A stretch of 64,000 nucleotides of DNA, from contig NZ_MTBP01000004.1 of assembly GCF_002911665.1 (NCBI RefSeq), forward strand, positions 62,001 to 126,000, in the 5' to 3' direction. The notes under the pieces were generated by a model that had not been told where the DNA came from, ran no database searches, and worked only from the letters and a program-made list of their open reading frames with translations. How positions within the stretch are numbered: the first letter of the stretch is position 1; every line of letters starts with the position of its first letter. This DNA comes from Actinomadura rubteroloni (lineage in GTDB: Bacteria; Actinomycetota; Actinomycetes; Streptosporangiales; Streptosporangiaceae). The position numbers were made by a program, and so were the translations under genes. Positions 60,969 through 64,000 of this stretch are shown piece after piece.

Positions 60969-62477
60969 ATGACGTCGACCACCGGCGAGCGGGTCGCCGC
61001 CGCCCGCGGCGGCCGGCTGGTCCCGGCGGTGGCCGGCGCCGTCGCGTTCGGCGTCGGTATGTGGCGGATCGGTACGCCCACCTACTGGCGGGACGAGTCC
61101 GTCAGCGTCGTGGTCGGACGGTCCGGGTTGGCCGGGATCCGCGCGTTCACCGCGCACGTCGACGCCGTCCACGTGCTCTACTACCTGCTCGTCCATCTCG
61201 TGACGGAGTTCGGCGGCGGCGAGGCGGTCACCCGGGCGCCCTCGGCGGTCGGCGCGGCGCTGGCGGCGGCCGGGATCGCCGCCATCGGCCGGCGCCTCCA
61301 CTCGGCGCGGGCGGGCCTCTACGGGGGCCTGCTGTACGGCCTGCTGCCGATCACGAGCCGGTACGCGCAGGAGACGCGTCAGTACGCGCTGGTCAGCGCC
61401 GGTGCCGTCCTCGCCTCCTTCCTGTTGCTCCGCGCCCTGGACCGGCCGGACGCCAAGGCCGGGCGGTACGCCGCCTACGCCGCGTCGTTGGGCCTGCTCG
61501 GCTGGCTCCACCTGTACGCCCTCTTCCTGCTCCCGGCGCACGCCGTCACCGCGCTCGCCTGGCGGCACCCGGCGCGGCGGGGTCGCCATCTCGCCGCCTG
61601 GGGGCTCGCCGCCGCGGGCGCGGTGACGGCCGTCCTGCCCCTCGCGCTCGTCGCCCGGACGCAGGAGGGCACGCAGGTGGCTTGGCTGCGTCGCCCCGGC
61701 TTCGGTGCGGGCTACGACTTCGGGCTGGCGGTGACGGGCGGCGGACGTGTCGTCCTGCTCGTCCTGATGCTCCTGGTCATGGCGGGCGCGGTGCGGCTAT
61801 CGACCGGCGACCGCCGCAACGCCGGAGCCCTGGCCGTCCCGTGGCTGGTCGTGCCGTTCGCGGCGGCGTGGACGATCTCGCAGGTCCACCCCGTCTACCA
61901 CGAGCGCTACGTCCTGTACTGCGTGTGCGCGTTCGCCCTGCTGGCCGGTGCGGGGCTGGCGGCGCTGACCGAACGGCTCCTCGCCGGACGGGCCATGATC
62001 GCGGCGGCCGTCGTCATCGCGGGCCTCGCAGTGGCCGTTCTCCCCGCCCAACTCGCCCAGCGCGAGCCCGGCAGCCGCCCGGACGACCTCCGCGCGCTCG
62101 CCGCCGTCCTGCGCGGCCGGTCCCGGCCCGGGGACGCCGTGCTCTACGTCCCCGCCGAGCGGAAAGCGTTCGTGACCGTCTACGCCGACGCCTTCGCCCG
62201 GCTCGACGCGGCCCCGTTCCTCGACCACGGGAACGACCGGCCGCCCGCCCGGTTCCGGGCCGCGCTCGGCTCCCGGTCGCGCGTCTGGGTCGTCGAGGCG
62301 CCCCCGCCGGGCCACCGCTACCGGACGCCCACGGCCGTCCGCAACCTGGCGGCCCTGCGCGCCGACCGCCGCTTCGTCCGCGCCGGGCCGTGGAAGTTCG
62401 GCGGGGTCAGCCTCAGCCTCTTCACCCGCCGGGCGCCGTCGGGACGCGCCACCGCGGGGTCGTCCGGACGCCGCTGA
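60969..62477 (+). CDS. GT39-like polytopic glycosyltransferase
   Basis: A 502-residue integral membrane protein with about ten hydrophobic helices. The first extracytoplasmic loop carries the GT39/ArnT-type acidic motif YWRDES (residues ~38-43), and SRYAQETRQYALV in another loop is conserved in this family of polyprenyl-phosphate-sugar-dependent transferases. It probably glycosylates a cell-wall polymer, lipid or protein. GGGGAGGAAGG precedes ATG 60969. TACTCT near 60921 is a candidate -10. Confidence 0.85.
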   Translation: MTSTTGERVAAARGGRLVPAVAGAVAFGVGMWRIGTPTYWRDESVSVVVGRSGLAGIRAFTAHVDAVHVLYYLLVHLVTEFGGGEAVTRAPSAVGAALAAAGIAAIGRRLHSARAGLYGGLLYGLLPITSRYAQETRQYALVSAGAVLASFLLLRALDRPDAKAGRYAAYAASLGLLGWLHLYALFLLPAHAVTALAWRHPARRGRHLAAWGLAAAGAVTAVLPLALVARTQEGTQVAWLRRPGFGAGYDFGLAVTGGGRVVLLVLMLLVMAGAVRLSTGDRRNAGALAVPWLVVPFAAAWTISQVHPVYHERYVLYCVCAFALLAGAGLAALTERLLAGRAMIAAAVVIAGLAVAVLPAQLAQREPGSRPDDLRALAAVLRGRSRPGDAVLYVPAERKAFVTVYADAFARLDAAPFLDHGNDRPPARFRAALGSRSRVWVVEAPPPGHRYRTPTAVRNLAALRADRRFVRAGPWKFGGVSLSLFTRRAPSGRATAGSSGRR

Positions 62478-62529
62478 AGCCGTTTACGCGCGTCATGCCC
62501 GCGTAGCGTCCCTCGGTTAGCGTGGGCCG

Positions 62530-63486
62530 ATGACCGAGATCACGCATCGCGTCGTCCGTTCGGCGAGCGGCCTGGACATGCACGTCGCCGAGGCGGGCGA
62601 CGGGCCGCTCGTCCTGCTCCTGCACGGCTTCCCCGAGTGCTGGTACTCCTGGCGGCACCAGCTCACCGCCCTGGCCGAGGCCGGGTACCACGCCGTCGCC
62701 CCCGACCAGCGCGGCTACGCCCGCACCGGCGGCCCGGCCGACGTCGCCGCCTACTCTTTGCTCCACCTCGCCGGGGACGCCCTCGGGCTGATCGGCGCGC
62801 TCGGCGCCGACACCGCCGTCGTCGCCGGGCACGACTGGGGCGCGCCGGTCGCGTGGGCCGCCGCGCAGTTCCGGCCCGACCTCGTCCGGGGCGTCGTCGG
62901 GCTGTCGGTGCCGCACTACCCGCGTCCGTCCCGGCCGCCGCTGGAGTCGCTGCGCGCGCTCGCCGGGGACGGCTTCTACATGCTCCGCTTCCAGGAGCCC
63001 GGCGTGCCCGACGCCGCGTTCGCCGAAGACCGCGAATCGACGTTCCGGCGCGTGCTGTGGGCGCTGTCGGGGGACGCGGAGCCGTTCGTCCCGATCATCC
63101 CCGAAGGTAAAAGTTTCCTCGACGTCTGCCCGGAGCCGGAGACGCAGCCGTCCTGGTTCACCGCCGACGACGTGCGCGTCTTCGCCGACGAGTACGCCGA
63201 GACGGGCTTCACCGGCCCCCTCAACTGGTACCGCAACCTGGACCGGAACTGGGAGCTGACCGCCGCCTGGCAGCGCGCCCCGATCACCCCGCCCGCCGTG
63301 TACGTCGCCGGGGACCGCGACATGGTCGTCACCGCGCCCGGCGCGCTCCAGGCGATCGAGCGGATGCGCCGCGACGTCCCCGCCCTGCGCGACCCGATCC
63401 TGCTCCCCGGCTGCGGCCACTGGACGCAGCAGGAACGCCCCGCCGAGGTCTCCGCCGCCATGATCGACTTCCTCGGGTCGCTCTGA
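62530..63486 (+). CDS. Alpha/beta hydrolase, soluble epoxide hydrolase type
   Basis: A 318-residue epoxide hydrolase-like protein. The oxyanion HGFPE (~33-37), nucleophile D102 in GHDWGAPVAWA, the lid Tyr in LNWYRNLDRNW and the His in PGCGHWTQQE are present. It would open epoxides in host or xenobiotic compounds. ATG 62530 follows TAGCGT by 6 nt (leaderless). Confidence 0.92.
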   Translation: MTEITHRVVRSASGLDMHVAEAGDGPLVLLLHGFPECWYSWRHQLTALAEAGYHAVAPDQRGYARTGGPADVAAYSLLHLAGDALGLIGALGADTAVVAGHDWGAPVAWAAAQFRPDLVRGVVGLSVPHYPRPSRPPLESLRALAGDGFYMLRFQEPGVPDAAFAEDRESTFRRVLWALSGDAEPFVPIIPEGKSFLDVCPEPETQPSWFTADDVRVFADEYAETGFTGPLNWYRNLDRNWELTAAWQRAPITPPAVYVAGDRDMVVTAPGALQAIERMRRDVPALRDPILLPGCGHWTQQERPAEVSAAMIDFLGSL

Positions 63487-63524
63487 CGCGGGAAATGTCA
63501 CCGCCCCGGCGTACGGTCGGCGGG

Positions 63525-64000
63525 GTGAACCGCACCGACCGGCTGTACGCCCTCGTGGAGGAGCTGCGGGCCCGCGCGCCGCGCCGCGTCACCGCCCGCG
63601 AGCTGGCCGACCTGTACGAGGTCAGCGCCCGCACCATCGAGCGCGACATCGGCGCGCTCCAGCAGGCGGGCGTCCCGATCTACGCCGACGTCGGCCGCAC
63701 CGGCGGCTACACCGTCGATCCGAGCCGCACGCTGCCGCCGCTGAACTTCACGCCCGCCGAGGCCGTGGCGGTCGCGATCACGCTCGCCCGCGCGGACGGG
63801 TCGCCCTACTCCCGGGCGGCCCGCACCGCGCTCAACAAGATCGTCACGGCCATGTCGGCGGGCGACGGCGCCGCCGCCCGCGACCTCGCGGCCCGCATCC
63901 ACTTCTTCGCCCGGCCGGACGCCGACGTCCCCGCGTCCGTCCCGGCCGTGCTGGAGGAGGCGATGACGGCCCGCCGCGTCGTCCGGCTGGCCTACGCCGA
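63525..64000 (+). CDS. YafY-type HTH/WYL regulator, truncated by window end
   Basis: N-terminal ~158 residues of a DeoR-like helix-turn-helix plus WYL regulator. Helix-turn-helix VTARELADLYEVSARTIERD, then the linker ALQQAGVPIYADVGRTGGY, PPLNFTPAEAVAVAITLAR, and the beginning of the WYL domain (MTARRVVRLAYA). GTG 63525 follows TACGGT by 7 nt. Such proteins bind DNA in response to ligands or stress; WYL domain and C-terminus are outside the window. Confidence 0.88.
   Translation, partial: MNRTDRLYALVEELRARAPRRVTARELADLYEVSARTIERDIGALQQAGVPIYADVGRTGGYTVDPSRTLPPLNFTPAEAVAVAITLARADGSPYSRAARTALNKIVTAMSAGDGAAARDLAARIHFFARPDADVPASVPAVLEEAMTARRVVRLAYA

Overview
This is very GC-rich, densely packed chromosomal DNA from a filamentous actinomycete. 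Markers that point there are the FasR-fabD-fabH-acpP-fabF lipid locus followed by a DUF3145 gene, a gyrase-like topoisomerase pair (parE/parC) additional to what a housekeeping gyrase would supply, XRE/DUF5753 plus DUF397 regulators, and many start codons that sit 6-7 nt after a TANNNT box, as in leaderless actinobacterial mRNAs. The style suggests Actinomadura/Thermomonosporaceae or a relative, but this is inference. I see no tRNA, rRNA, CRISPR array, insertion sequence or phage gene; the window is core chromosome with some accessory modules.

Layout. 1-9063: a partial ABC ATPase, parE, a TetR regulator, a membrane protein with a NarL-type two-component pair, a thioredoxin-fold protein and parC. 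9109-13430: a glutaryl-CoA dehydrogenase-like gene overlapping a family III CoA-transferase, a divergent GntR regulator with a palindromic operator, and an FMN-dependent lactate monooxygenase-like enzyme. 13516-19881: a degenerate ABC ATPase, two more kinase/regulator pairs, two small unknown genes and a DUF4097 protein. 19918-22638: a methionine ABC importer (metN-metI-metQ) preceded by a Cys-containing leaderless leader peptide and a possible attenuator, and closed by a strong terminator.

22706-29585 holds the most interesting locus: three tandem STM4015-family leucine-rich-repeat genes, then STM4014 (ATP-grasp), STM4013 (sulfatase/alkaline-phosphatase fold), STM4012 and STM4011 (two radical SAM enzymes). 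From the third LRR gene onward every junction overlaps by 1-4 nt. To my knowledge this conserved gene set has no assigned function; the composition suggests a modification or biosynthetic pathway with the LRR protein as scaffold, sensor or substrate.

29859-36000: DUF397/XRE/HATPase genes, an AI-2E-type transporter, a DUF6745 gene with a small partner, and a ThrE-type exporter. 35895-48202: a RecQ helicase with a C-terminal phosphoribosyltransferase-like tail, a TetR/SDR pair with two operator copies, a PfkB kinase, an N-terminal-GNAT Pat-type protein, DUF5998, a nucleotide pyrophosphatase-like gene, AraC and saccharopine-dehydrogenase-like genes, and a rhodanese. 48207-51420: an overlapping operon of ECF sigma factor, small unknown protein and TPR-CHAT protease-like protein. 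51836-58725: DUF3145 and the fatty-acid synthase II locus with an AccD subunit and the regulator FasR. 58889-64000: a DUF6069/DGPF/ECF42 sigma module, a GT39-like membrane glycosyltransferase, an epoxide hydrolase and a truncated YafY/WYL regulator.
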